Assembly (NCBI GenBank): GCA_963775275.1
Contig: CAVZII010000005.1
Coordinates: 3,472,001-3,536,000 of the forward strand
Direction of reading: 5' to 3'
From: JANWHQ01 sp963775275
GTDB taxonomy: Bacteria > Pseudomonadota > Alphaproteobacteria > Caulobacterales > Caulobacteraceae
Length of the DNA stretch: 64,000 nt
Shown here: in pieces, positions 46,567 through 55,213 of the stretch
Layout: each line of letters starts with the position of its first letter
Position numbering within the stretch: the first letter of the stretch is position 1
The notes under the pieces: generated by a model
Database searches by the model: none
Told to the model about the DNA's origin: nothing
Seen by the model: the letters and a program-made list of their open reading frames with translations, nothing else
Position numbers and translations under genes: made by a program

Positions 46567-47094
46567 ATGCTCATGCGTTTGATCGCGGCGGCGGCCTCCG
46601 CCGCCTTGCTGGCCGGTCCCGCAGCCGCCCAGAACAACGGCGCCGCCGGCGGTGACGCCGCCGCGGCCGCGGGCGCGCCCCAGGCCGCTCGGGCGGGCAA
46701 ATCCGCCGCCTCGGCTTCGCCGAATGCGGACGTTTCCGGATCGGCTTCGGCGTCCTCCTCGACTGGCGGCGCGTCCTTGACGGGCAACGCGACGGCGACA
46801 TCGAGCGCGTCCGGCGACGGCGACACCGGCGCCTTCACATCCGACGCCGGCCAGGCGCCGGTCAACGGCTACAATTCCAGGGCCTCCTCGGGCGCGGGCC
46901 TTGCGGCCTCCACCGGCGCGCCTCGGCCGGTCCTGCCGGCCTCCTCGGGCGCGCTCGGCGACCCATCCAAGCTCGAGGCGGGTGATCCCGGCGTGGTCTC
47001 GAACGGCCCGGTTCCGGACACCGTCCAGAACCGCGAGAAGTTCGGCCAACCCAATTCGATGGGCGGGCGGCGCACCAAGCCGACGGGCGACTAG
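46567..47094 (+). CDS. Secreted Ala/Ser/Gly-rich low-complexity protein
   Basis: A 175-residue protein with a signal peptide (MLMRLIAAAASAALLAGPAAAQ) and a mature part dominated by Ala, Ser, Gly and Thr. It ends in a conserved-looking segment, VPDTVQNREKFGQPNSMGG. No domain is recognised. The ATG at 46567 has GGGAGGAT eight bases upstream. A longer in-frame start would hide the signal peptide. It is probably periplasmic or surface-associated. Confidence 0.65.
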   Translation: MLMRLIAAAASAALLAGPAAAQNNGAAGGDAAAAAGAPQAARAGKSAASASPNADVSGSASASSSTGGASLTGNATATSSASGDGDTGAFTSDAGQAPVNGYNSRASSGAGLAASTGAPRPVLPASSGALGDPSKLEAGDPGVVSNGPVPDTVQNREKFGQPNSMGGRRTKPTGD

Positions 47095-47166
47095 GCGTTT
47101 TTGGGGTTTTCAAGCGGGCCTCGGACCGCTTTCTAGGAAGCGTTACCATTTCAAATCGAGGCGCCC

Positions 47167-47826
47167 ATGACCCAAAGACGACTGTTCCTGGCGGCGGCCG
47201 CGAGCTTTGTGCTCGCCGCGCCGGCCTTGGCCCAACCCGCCGAGCCCAGCCAGACGCCGCCGCCGGCCACAGCGCCATCCGAGGCTCCGAGCGCGCCCGC
47301 TCCCGCCGGCTACACCCCCATCGCGCCTTCCGGCGACATCCTGTCGACGCTGGACGCGTCGGGCGAGTTCAAGACCTTCGTGGCCGCGGCCAAGGCGACC
47401 AACCTTGCCCAGATCTTCAAGGCCCAGCCCAACATCACCGTTCTGGCGCCCACGGACGCGGCCTTCGCGGCCATGCCGCAGGACCAGCTCCAGAGCCTGA
47501 TGCAGCGCGCCAACGTCGGCCAGCTGCAGCGGCTGGTGATGTACCACTTGATCAACGCGCGGATCGATCCGTCCCAGATCGAAGGTCATGCGGCCTCGCC
47601 GGTGCCCACCGTGGCCGGAGCGGCGGTCGTCCTGAACGGCCTGGCCCAGCCGATGAAGGCCAACGGCGCCGACATCGTCCAGCCGGGCGTCGTGGCCACG
47701 AACGGCGTGATCTATGTGGTGGACCAGGTGCTCTCGCCCGAGACGGCGCCGCCGGTTCCGCCGCCGCCGGCTCCCGACGCCCCGCCCGCTTCGGACGCCG
47801 CCCCGGCCCCGCCCTCGGGCGGCTGA
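47167..47826 (+). CDS. Secreted fasciclin (FAS1) domain protein
   Basis: A 219-residue protein with a signal peptide (cleavage after PALAQ), a Pro-rich linker, one FAS1 domain and a Pro/Ala-rich tail. The FAS1 motifs are present: ITVLAPTDAAFAAMP (H1) and the LVMYHLI / NGVIYVVDQVL region (H2). Such proteins act in adhesion or envelope interactions. A strong intrinsic terminator lies 31 bases after the stop. Confidence 0.88.
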   Translation: MTQRRLFLAAAASFVLAAPALAQPAEPSQTPPPATAPSEAPSAPAPAGYTPIAPSGDILSTLDASGEFKTFVAAAKATNLAQIFKAQPNITVLAPTDAAFAAMPQDQLQSLMQRANVGQLQRLVMYHLINARIDPSQIEGHAASPVPTVAGAAVVLNGLAQPMKANGADIVQPGVVATNGVIYVVDQVLSPETAPPVPPPPAPDAPPASDAAPAPPSGG

Positions 47827-47856
47827 GTCCGCCCGCACCATCGGCTTGAAGCTGCA

Positions 47857-47888
47857 GCCGGCGGGCCCTATGGTCCGCCGGCTTTTTT
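47857..47888 (+). terminator. Rho-independent terminator between the fasciclin gene and glyQ
   Basis: The stem GCCGGCGG pairs with CCGCCGGC around a ten-base loop and is followed by TTTTTT. It ends 14 bases before the glyQ ATG, so it is at once the fasciclin terminator and part of any glyQ leader that starts upstream. Confidence 0.85.
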
Positions 47889-47902
47889 CCGGCCCGCTCG
47901 AG

Positions 47903-48790
47903 ATGCCCGCCAAACCCTTGTCCTTCCAGGACTTGATCCTGACGCTGCATGCCTATTGGGGCGCGCAGGGCTGCTCGATTCTGCAGGGCTACGACGTCGA
48001 GGTCGGGGCCGGGACGCTCAGCCCCTTCACCGTCCTTCGCGCGCTCGGCCCCAGGCCCTGGAAGGCCGCCTATGTCCAGCCCTCGCGCCGGCCGGCTGAC
48101 GGCCGCTACGGCGAGAACCCGAACCGGCTGCATCAGCACCACCAGTACCAGGTGATCCTCAAGCCCAATCCCGAGAACCTGCAGGAGCTCTACCTCGGCT
48201 CGCTGGAGGCGATCGGCATCGACCCCCTGCTGCACGACATCCGCTTCGTCGAGGACGACTGGGAGAACCCCACGGTGGGCGCCTGGGGCCTCGGCTGGGA
48301 GGTCTGGTGCGACGGCATGGAGATCACCCAGTACACCTACTTCCAGCAGGTGGGGGGCCTGGACGTCTTCCCCGTCGCGGGCGAGCTGACCTACGGCCTG
48401 GAGCGGCTGTCGCTCTATCTGCAGGACGTGGACCGGGTCTATGACCTGAGGTTCAACGACGAGTTCACCTACGGCGACATCTTCCTGGCCAACGAGCAGC
48501 AGTTCTCCGCCTTCGAGCTGGAGGCCGCGGACGTGGACGTGTTCAAGCGCCAGTTCGAGGACATGGAGCGCGAGGTCCCGCGCATCCTCGCCATGCGCGG
48601 CCGCCAGGGCCAGCAGCTCGTCCTGCCGGCCTATGACCACGTGCTGAAGGCCTCGCACCTGTTCAACGTCATGGACGCGCGGGGCGCCATCGCCGTGGCC
48701 GAGCGGCAGAGCTACATCGGCCGCATCCGCGACCTCTGCAAGCTCTGCGCGGAAGCCTGGCAGGCGCAGCAGGGGGAGAACGCGGGATGA
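47903..48790 (+). CDS. glyQ: Glycyl-tRNA synthetase alpha subunit
   Basis: The 295-residue catalytic subunit of the bacterial two-subunit GlyRS. Class II motifs and family sequence are intact: LSFQDLILTLHAYWGAQGC, then EVGAGTLSP, YVQPSRRPADGRYGENPNR and EITQYTYFQQVGG. The partner gene glyS follows after an intervening DUF2314 gene and a repeat-flanked DUF559 gene, whereas glyQ and glyS are normally close. The start lies just after an intrinsic terminator and has only a weak ribosome-binding site. Confidence 0.96.
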   Translation: MPAKPLSFQDLILTLHAYWGAQGCSILQGYDVEVGAGTLSPFTVLRALGPRPWKAAYVQPSRRPADGRYGENPNRLHQHHQYQVILKPNPENLQELYLGSLEAIGIDPLLHDIRFVEDDWENPTVGAWGLGWEVWCDGMEITQYTYFQQVGGLDVFPVAGELTYGLERLSLYLQDVDRVYDLRFNDEFTYGDIFLANEQQFSAFELEAADVDVFKRQFEDMEREVPRILAMRGRQGQQLVLPAYDHVLKASHLFNVMDARGAIAVAERQSYIGRIRDLCKLCAEAWQAQQGENAG

Positions 48791-49344
48791 TCAGCCTGCG
48801 CTCATCTGCATTGGTGGTGGTGATGGCCGCAATGCCGGCGGTAGCGGCCTGCAAAGCTCGTCCCTGGGAGGCGTCTCGGCCCGCGACCTTCACGGCCATG
48901 CCGGCGTCGGGCGAGCCCCCCGTTCAATGGACCAAGGACGACCCGGAAATGGAGGCCGCCGTGGCGCGCGCGAGGGAGACCCTGCCGGTGTTCTGGCGGG
49001 TCTTTGACGAGCGGTCGGCGGACAAGGGCTCCGACTACATTTTGAAGGCTGGCTTCCCGAATCCGCAAGGCGGTGAAGAGCATATGTGGTTCGACGTGCA
49101 GGCACGGGCCGGAGACAAGGTCACGGGCGTCCTTGGCAACGAGCCTCAATCCATTCCAGGTTTGCACGACGGGGATCTCGTAACCGTGCAGGCGTCGCAA
49201 ATCAGCGACTGGTCCTATGTCAAGCACGGTCGCAGGTACGGCGCCTTCACCGAGCGGGTCATGGTGAACCGGATGTCTCCCAAGGACGCAGCCGACTACG
49301 GCTCCGAACTCTCCGAGACGCCGCTGGAGCCCGGCCGGAACTGA
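48787..49344 (+). CDS. DUF2314 lipoprotein
   Basis: A 185-residue protein with a lipoprotein-type signal (lipobox VAAC) and a DUF2314 domain (ARETLPVFWRVFDE... GGEEHMWFDVQ... GDLVTVQASQISDW). Its ATG overlaps the glyQ stop (ATGA), so it is translated with glyQ. Members of the family are small proteins of unknown role, often in polymorphic or accessory settings. Its presence inside a tRNA-synthetase operon is unexpected. Confidence 0.78.
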   Translation: MISLRSSALVVVMAAMPAVAACKARPWEASRPATFTAMPASGEPPVQWTKDDPEMEAAVARARETLPVFWRVFDERSADKGSDYILKAGFPNPQGGEEHMWFDVQARAGDKVTGVLGNEPQSIPGLHDGDLVTVQASQISDWSYVKHGRRYGAFTERVMVNRMSPKDAADYGSELSETPLEPGRN

Positions 49345-49368
49345 TCCCATGCCCCAGCTCCTGCTCCG

Positions 49369-49908
49369 ATGACGAACCGAGACTCTTCTCCCTCCCCCTC
49401 GATGGGGGAGGGTCGGGGTGGGGGTGTCTTGGCGCACGCCCCCGAACGACGTCATGCGCCGGGCGCGATCGGCCGCGCTCGGCGGTTGAGAAGAGACATG
49501 ACGGCAAGCGAGAACCGCCTCTGGGACGAGCTTCGCAAGCTGAAGCTGAACATCCGGCGCCAGGCGCCGATCGGACGGTATGTGGCTGACTTCGTCCATC
49601 ACGGCTCGCGACTTGTGATCGAAGTCGACGGCGCACGGCATGCCTTGCCCGAAAGCCAGCTTCACGACGCCGAGCGCGATGGGTGGTTCCGCTCCCAGGG
49701 CTACCGAGTCTGGCGCGTGAGCGACGTCCTGGCCTTCGGAGCGCCACAGCGCCTGGCCGAGGAGGCGTCGCAACTGATACGGCGCCCCCGCTCGGCGCCC
49801 CCGGCGTGGGCGGCTGACAGGATTGGCGCCGAGGTCCCCGAAGCCTCGGTCGCCGGCTCACCCCCATCCCCGACCCTTCCCCCATCGAGGGGGAAGGGAG
49901 AGCGATAG
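49369..49908 (+). CDS. DUF559 (PD-(D/E)XK-like) endonuclease carried by a repeat-flanked element
   Basis: The DUF559 domain spans roughly residues 36-155 of this 179-residue frame: RARRLRRDMTASENRLWDEL, IRRQAPIGRYVADFVHHG, then the catalytic-type VIEVDGARH and FRSQGYRVWRVSDVL. The fold is that of Vsr-like endonucleases. The first 20 and last 16 codons are repeat DNA (residues SPSMGEGRGGG and PPSRGKGE), so the true start may be internal, e.g. TTG 49429. It is the only nuclease gene bounded by the inverted repeats of the 49388-49900 element and is the likely mover or guardian of that element. Confidence 0.82.
   Translation: MTNRDSSPSPSMGEGRGGGVLAHAPERRHAPGAIGRARRLRRDMTASENRLWDELRKLKLNIRRQAPIGRYVADFVHHGSRLVIEVDGARHALPESQLHDAERDGWFRSQGYRVWRVSDVLAFGAPQRLAEEASQLIRRPRSAPPAWAADRIGAEVPEASVAGSPPSPTLPPSRGKGER
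49388..49900. mobile_element. Repeat-bounded DUF559 element inserted before glyS
   Basis: Left end 49388-49426 and right end 49859-49900 are long inverted repeats. Each contains a hairpin of the CCCTC...GATGGGGGAGGG type plus a GGTCGGGGTGGGGGTG arm. They enclose a DUF559 nuclease gene. Just outside, CATGCCCCAGCTCCTGCTC (49348-49366) is repeated as CATGCCCCAGCTGCTGCTC (49911-49929), 18 of 19 bases. This is the first six codons of glyS, followed on the left by a stop. The left copy directly follows the DUF2314 stop, where glyS would be expected to begin. This is what insertion with duplication of the target would leave. Mobility is inferred, not shown. Confidence 0.6.
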
Positions 49909-49911
49909 ACC

Positions 49912-52164
49912 ATGCCCCAGCTGCTGCTCGAGCTTCTGTCCGAAGAGATTCCCGCGCGGATGCAGGCCGGCGCCGCACGCGACCTCGAGCGCCTGGCGCG
50001 CGAGGCCCTGCTCGACGCGGGCCTCCTGCCCGAGGCCCTGAAGACCTTCGCCGGCCCCCGCCGCCTGACGCTGGTCGCCGAGGGCCTGCCGCCGGCCCAG
50101 CCCGACCGCTCCGAGGAGCGCAAGGGCCCGCGCGTCGGCGCGCCCGACCAGGCCATCGAAGGGTTCCTCCGCTCCACCGGCCTGACCCGCGATCGAGCTC
50201 GTCGAGCGTGACGGCGCCTGGTTCGCGGTGATCGCGCGCAGGGGCCGGCCCACGGCCGAGATCATCGCCGAAATGGTCCCGGCGATCGTGACGGGCTTCC
50301 CCTGGCCCAAGTCCATGACCTCCGGCGCCGGCAAGCTCCGCTGGGTGCGGCCCTTGCGGCGCATCCTCTGTGTCTTCGACGGCGAGGTCGTTCCCTTCGA
50401 GATCGACGGCATCCCGTCCGGCGACCTGACCCAGGGCCACCGCTTCATGGGCTCGCGCCAGGGCTTCGCCGCCAGGGGCTTCGACGCCTACGCCAAGGGC
50501 CTTGCCGACAACTTCGTGGTGCTCGATCCGGATGAGCGCAAGGCGCGCATCACCGGCGCGGCCCAGACCCTCTGCTTCGCGCGGGGCCTCGAGCTGGTGG
50601 AGGATCAGGGCCTCCTGGAGGAGGTGGCGGGCCTCACCGAATGGCCGGTCCCGATCCTCGGCGACATGGACCCGGCGTTCCTCGACCTGCCGCCCGAGGT
50701 GATCCGCACCTCGATGCGCGTGCACCAGCGGTACTTCGCGGTGAAGGACCCGGCGAGCGGCCGGCTCGCCCCTCACTTCGTCGTGGCGGCCAACATCGAA
50801 GCCATCGACGGCGGCAAGACCATCTCCCAGGGCAACGCACGGGTTCTGACCGCCCGGCTCAAGGACGCCCGCTTCTTCTGGGAAGAGGACAAGCGCGGCG
50901 ACAACTTCGAGCGCTGGCTGGAGCGGCTGAAGGGCGTGACCTTCCACGCCAAGCTCGGGACCATGTACGAGCGGGTCGAGCGCATCGAGGCCCTGGCCCG
51001 CGAGATCGCCCCCCTCGTCGGCGCCGATCCGGATGTCGCGGCCCACGCAGCCCGGCTCGCCAAGGCCGACCTGGCCTCGGCCATGGTGGGCGAGTTCCCC
51101 GAGCTGCAGGGGATCATGGGCGGCTACTACGCCCGCGAGGCCGGCCTGGCCGACGAGATCGCAGACGCCATCCGCGACCACTACAAGCCCCAGGGCCCCG
51201 GCGACGCCGTCCCGACCGCGCCGGTCACCGTGGCCGTGGCCCTGGCGGACAAGCTCGAACTCTCTGGTGGGCTTCTTCGCCATCGACGAGAAGCCGACGG
51301 GGTCACGTGATCCTTACGCGCTCCGACGGGCGGCGCTCGGCGTGATCAGGATTTGCGCCGCGAGCCAACCTAGGTTCTCGCTCCGCGCAGTGCAGCTGAA
51401 GCAACGTACGTGGTATATCGATATATTTTCTAAGGATGTTGGCCGCCTTGTGGGTGACATCAGATATAGAGAGATAAGGGAGGCCATAACGAGCACGGGG
51501 TTCGATTTTAGTAAGTTTGAAGCGATCGATCAACTCGATGAACTTTCGGGCAAAATAAGAAATTCAATTGACAAACTTTCGCTACGCGAGTTGTCACGTT
51601 TCGTTCGGGGCAAGGCGCTACATGAAACCCCTGACAGTGTTGTTCCATTCTTCGCCGACCGACTGAAGGTTCTGCTGCGCGACGAGGGCAAGCGCCACGA
51701 TCTCGTCGGACGCGGTGTTCGCCCTCGGCGACGACGACCTGGTGCGGATCGTGGCGCGGGTCGAGGCGCTCGACGGCTTCCTCAAAACCGAGGACGGGGC
51801 CAACCTCTTGGCAGGCTACAAGCGCGCGGCCAACATCTTGAAGGCCGAGGCGAAGAAGCACCCGCAAGAGGCTGAGACGTATGCGGGACCGGTCGACCCG
51901 GCCCTGCTGTCGGAGCCGCAGGAGACGGCCCTTCATGAAGCCTTGGTCTTGCTCTCTCCCAAGGTCGAAGCCGAGGTCGAGGCGGAGCGCTTCGAGGCGG
52001 CGATGACCGCCCTGGCCGCCCTTCGCGCGCCGGTGGACGAGTTCTTCGATCGGGTGCTAGTGAATGCGGACGATGCTGCAGTGCGGCAAAACCGGCTCAG
52101 GCTGCTTTCTCAGGTCCAGCAGGCCATGGGCCGCGTGGCGGACTTCTCGCAGGTGGCGGGGTAA
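49912..52164 (+). pseudogene. glyS: Glycyl-tRNA synthetase beta subunit, three frameshifts and an AT-rich insertion
   Basis: GlyS sequence is recognisable throughout but in successive frames. MPQLLLELLSEEIPAR to STGLTRDR is followed by IELVERDGAWFAVIARRGRP (shift near 50195). Then ADKLE is followed by LVGFFAIDEKPTGSRDPYAL (near 51265), and KRHDLV by DAVFALGDDDLVRIV (near 51705). Each shift is one extra base. Correcting all three gives about 749 residues, some 60 more than usual. The excess lies between ALGVIRI and FFADRLKV, where 51421-51600 is only 42% G+C. GlyRS beta is essential, so assembly errors or a second GlyRS elsewhere must be considered. Confidence 0.8.
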
Positions 52165-52192
52165 AGCGGGGCCATGATCGAGTTCGCTAAGG

Positions 52193-52341
52193 CTCTCCTC
52201 TCCCGTGGGGAGAGGAAGGGGCCCGTCGCGGAGCGACGGGAAGGTGAGGGGGTACGCCCCCTCCACCTTGACCCCTCATCTTCCCATCCTCCTTCGCCAA
52301 GGCTCCGGAGGACGGGCCCCTTCTTCTCCCTATGGGAGAAG
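52193..52341. repeat. Inverted pair of REP-like elements between glyS and ppdK
   Basis: Left unit 52193-52253: CTCTCCTCTCCCG hairpin, GGGGCCCGTCGCG arm, GGTGAGGGGGT. Right unit 52271-52341 is the reverse, starting ACCCCTCATC and ending CTTCTCCC-TAT-GGGAGAAG. Only 17 bp separate them. The right hairpin overlaps the beginning of the ppdK frame, and its GGGAGAAGAG arm acts as ribosome-binding site. Confidence 0.8.
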
Positions 52342-52346
52342 AGATC

Positions 52347-55028
52347 TTGAGCGACGCCGCTCTGACGCCCCGCTGGGTCTATGCCTTCGGCGCGGGCAGG
52401 GCCGACGGCGGCGCGTCGATGAAGAACCTCCTGGGCGGCAAGGGGGCGAACCTCGCCGAGATGTCCTCGCTCGGCCTGCCGGTCCCGCCGGGCTTCACCA
52501 TCACCACCGAGGCCTGCACCCATTTCTACCAGAACGGCCGCGCCTATCCCGACGGGCTCAAGGACGAGGTCGCCGCCGCCCTCGCCGAGGTCGAGACCAG
52601 GACCGGCAAGCGCTTCGGCGATCCGGCCAATCCGCTGCTGGTCTCCGTGCGCTCGGGCGCGCGCGCGTCCATGCCCGGCATGATGGACACGGTGCTGAAT
52701 CTCGGCCTGAACGACGAGACTGTCGAGGGTCTGGCAGCCCTTTCCGGCGACCGGCGCTTCGCCTTCGACAGCTACCGCCGCTTCATCCAGATGTACTCGG
52801 ACGTGGTGCTGGGCCTGGACCACCATGCGTTCGAGGAGATCCTCGACGACCATAAGCTGCGCCTGCTGGCCGACGTGGACACGGCGCTGGGCGCCGAGGA
52901 CTGGGAGGAGGTCGTCGCCGACTACAAGCGCGCGGTCGAGCAGGGCCTTGGCCGGCCGTTCCCCCAGGATCCGCAGGACCAGCTCTGGGGCGCCGTCGGC
53001 GCGGTCTTCTCCAGCTGGATGAACGACCGGGCCAAGTTCTACCGGCGCATGCACGACATCCCCGAGAGCTGGGGAACGGCGGTGAACGTCCAGTCCATGG
53101 TGTTCGGCAACATGGGCGAGAGCTCTGCCACGGGCGTGGCCTTCACCCGAAACCCGTCCACCGGCGACAAGCGCCTCTACGGCGAGTTCCTGATCAACGC
53201 CCAGGGCGAGGACGTGGTCGCCGGCATCCGCACGCCCCAGTCCCTGACCCGGGCCGCGCGGCTGGAGATGGGCGATGACGCCCCCTCGCTCGAGGAGGCG
53301 ATGCCGGCCGTGTTCGCGGAGTTCAAGGGCGTGGTCGAGGCGCTCGAGCGTCACTATCGCGACGTCCAGGACATCGAGTTCACCGTGGAGCGGGGCAGGC
53401 TCTTCATGCTCCAGACCCGTAACGGCAAGCGCACGGCCCGCGCCGCGCTCAAGATCGCTGTGGACCTCGCCGAGGAGGGGCTGATCACCCGCCAGGAGGC
53501 CGTCGGCCGGGTCGAGCCCGAGAGCCTGGACCAGCTGCTCCACCCAGCGATCGACCCGAACGCCCCGCGCGACGTCATCGCCCAGGGCCTGCCCGCCTCG
53601 CCGGGCGCGGCCACGGGCAAGCTGGTGTTCGATGCGGGAGAGGCCGAGCGGCTGGGGACCGCCGGCGAGGACGTGATCCTGGTGCGCGAGGAAACCTCGC
53701 CGGAGGACATCCACGGCATGCACGCCGCCCGCGGCATCGTGACGGCCCGCGGCGGCATGACCAGCCACGCCGCGGTGGTCGCCCGCGGCATGGGCCGGCC
53801 CTGCGTCTGCGGCGCCGCCGAGCTGCAGATCGATCACGCCCGGCGCGAGCTCAAGGCCCGCGGGCGGACGTTCAGGGCCGGCGATGTCGTCACCGTCGAC
53901 GGCTCCAGGGGCGAGGTCCTCGCCGGCGCGGCCGCGATGATCGAGCCGGAGGTCACCGGCGACTTCGCCACCCTGATGGGCTGGGCCGACCAGGTCCGCC
54001 GGCTGAAGGTCCGCGCCAACGCCGAGACCCCGCTCGACGCGCGCACGGCCCGCGGGTTCGGCGCCGAAGGCGTCGGCCTTTGCCGCACCGAGCACATGTT
54101 CTTCGACGAGGACCGCATCGCCGCCGTGCGCGAGATGATCCTGGCCGACGACGAGGCCGGCCGGCGCGCGGCGCTGGCCAAGATCCTGCCGATGCAGCGC
54201 TCGGATTTCGCCGAGCTCTTCCGCATCATGGCCGGCCTGCCGGTGACGATCCGCCTGCTCGACCCGCCGCTGCACGAGTTCCTGCCGCACACCGAGAAGG
54301 ACCTCGCCGCGGTCGCCGAAGCCACGGGCCTGGATCCCGCCAAGCTGATGCGCCGCGCGCGCGAGCTGCAGGAATCCAATCCCATGCTGGGTCACCGGGG
54401 CTGCCGGCTCGGCGTCTCCTACCCCGAGATCTACGAGATGCAGGTGCGCGCCATCTTCGAAGCGGCCTGCGAGGTGGCCGGCCAGGGCGATCCGCCGATC
54501 GTCGAGGTGATGCACCCGCTCGTCGCCAAGGGCGAGGAGATGGCCTACCTGCGCGCCCTGACCGACCGCGTCGCGCGCCAGGTGCTGGACGAGCGCGGCA
54601 TGACCCTGGAGTACAAGGTCGGCGCCATGATCGAGCTGCCGCGCGCCGCGATCCGCGCCGACGACCTGGCCGCCCACGCCGAGTTCTTCTCCTTCGGCAC
54701 CAACGACCTCACCCAGACCACCTTCGGCATCAGCCGCGACGATTCCGGCCGGTTCCTGGCCGCCTATCTCGACAAGGGCATCTACGACAAGGACCCCTTC
54801 GTCAGCCTGGACGAGCGGGGCGTGGGCGAGCTGATCCGGATCGCCGTCGAGCGCGGCCGCGGCGCGCGGCCCGACGTGAAGCTCGGGATCTGCGGCGAGC
54901 ACGGGGGCGATCCCGCTTCCATCGCCTTCTGCGAGAAGGCCGGCCTCGACTATGTGTCCTGCTCGCCCTATCGCGTGCCGATCGCGCGCCTCGCGGCGGC
55001 CCAGGCGGCGCTGTCCCGCTCAAGTTAA
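52347..55028 (+). CDS. ppdK: Pyruvate, phosphate dikinase
   Basis: A 893-residue enzyme interconverting pyruvate, ATP and phosphate with phosphoenolpyruvate, AMP and pyrophosphate. Order: ATP-grasp domain (MKNLLGGKGANLAEMSSLGL, SVRSGARASMPGMMDT), phosphohistidine domain (GGMTSHAAVVARGMG, about residue 473), and PEP/pyruvate barrel (GAEGVGLCRTEHMFF, FGTNDLTQTTFG, CGEHGGDP). TTG 52347 is preferred. It follows GGGAGAAGAG by six bases, while the ATG at 52332 lies inside the repeat hairpin. It links glycolytic and gluconeogenic metabolism. Confidence 0.95.
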   Translation: MSDAALTPRWVYAFGAGRADGGASMKNLLGGKGANLAEMSSLGLPVPPGFTITTEACTHFYQNGRAYPDGLKDEVAAALAEVETRTGKRFGDPANPLLVSVRSGARASMPGMMDTVLNLGLNDETVEGLAALSGDRRFAFDSYRRFIQMYSDVVLGLDHHAFEEILDDHKLRLLADVDTALGAEDWEEVVADYKRAVEQGLGRPFPQDPQDQLWGAVGAVFSSWMNDRAKFYRRMHDIPESWGTAVNVQSMVFGNMGESSATGVAFTRNPSTGDKRLYGEFLINAQGEDVVAGIRTPQSLTRAARLEMGDDAPSLEEAMPAVFAEFKGVVEALERHYRDVQDIEFTVERGRLFMLQTRNGKRTARAALKIAVDLAEEGLITRQEAVGRVEPESLDQLLHPAIDPNAPRDVIAQGLPASPGAATGKLVFDAGEAERLGTAGEDVILVREETSPEDIHGMHAARGIVTARGGMTSHAAVVARGMGRPCVCGAAELQIDHARRELKARGRTFRAGDVVTVDGSRGEVLAGAAAMIEPEVTGDFATLMGWADQVRRLKVRANAETPLDARTARGFGAEGVGLCRTEHMFFDEDRIAAVREMILADDEAGRRAALAKILPMQRSDFAELFRIMAGLPVTIRLLDPPLHEFLPHTEKDLAAVAEATGLDPAKLMRRARELQESNPMLGHRGCRLGVSYPEIYEMQVRAIFEAACEVAGQGDPPIVEVMHPLVAKGEEMAYLRALTDRVARQVLDERGMTLEYKVGAMIELPRAAIRADDLAAHAEFFSFGTNDLTQTTFGISRDDSGRFLAAYLDKGIYDKDPFVSLDERGVGELIRIAVERGRGARPDVKLGICGEHGGDPASIAFCEKAGLDYVSCSPYRVPIARLAAAQAALSRSS

Positions 55029-55213
55029 GGACTCGCACTCCGCTATAAATAGAATGTGTCAGGGATCAGGCACAATTGAGGCCTGGGCCGGCGCTGTTGC
55101 TCAAAGGTCGCGACGCGGCGCTGATCCAGCCATTCTCCTGTCAAGCTCAACTCTTTCGTTCGTCTTGAGCGTTTGATCCGTGTCTGGGGAAGGCACGGTC
55201 AAGGAGTTGAGTC

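Noticed and set aside
47540..47560. TTGATCAA resembling an FNR half-site pair
   Set aside because: It lacks the four-base spacer and lies inside the fasciclin coding sequence.
52332..52334. ATG as ppdK start
   Set aside because: It lies inside the loop of the repeat hairpin and has no Shine-Dalgarno sequence. TTG at 52347 does.
52110..54902. A 930-codon open frame antisense to ppdK
   Set aside because: It mirrors the high-GC codon bias of the true gene. The plus strand encodes a complete PPDK with all motifs, and the antisense protein has no recognisable domain.
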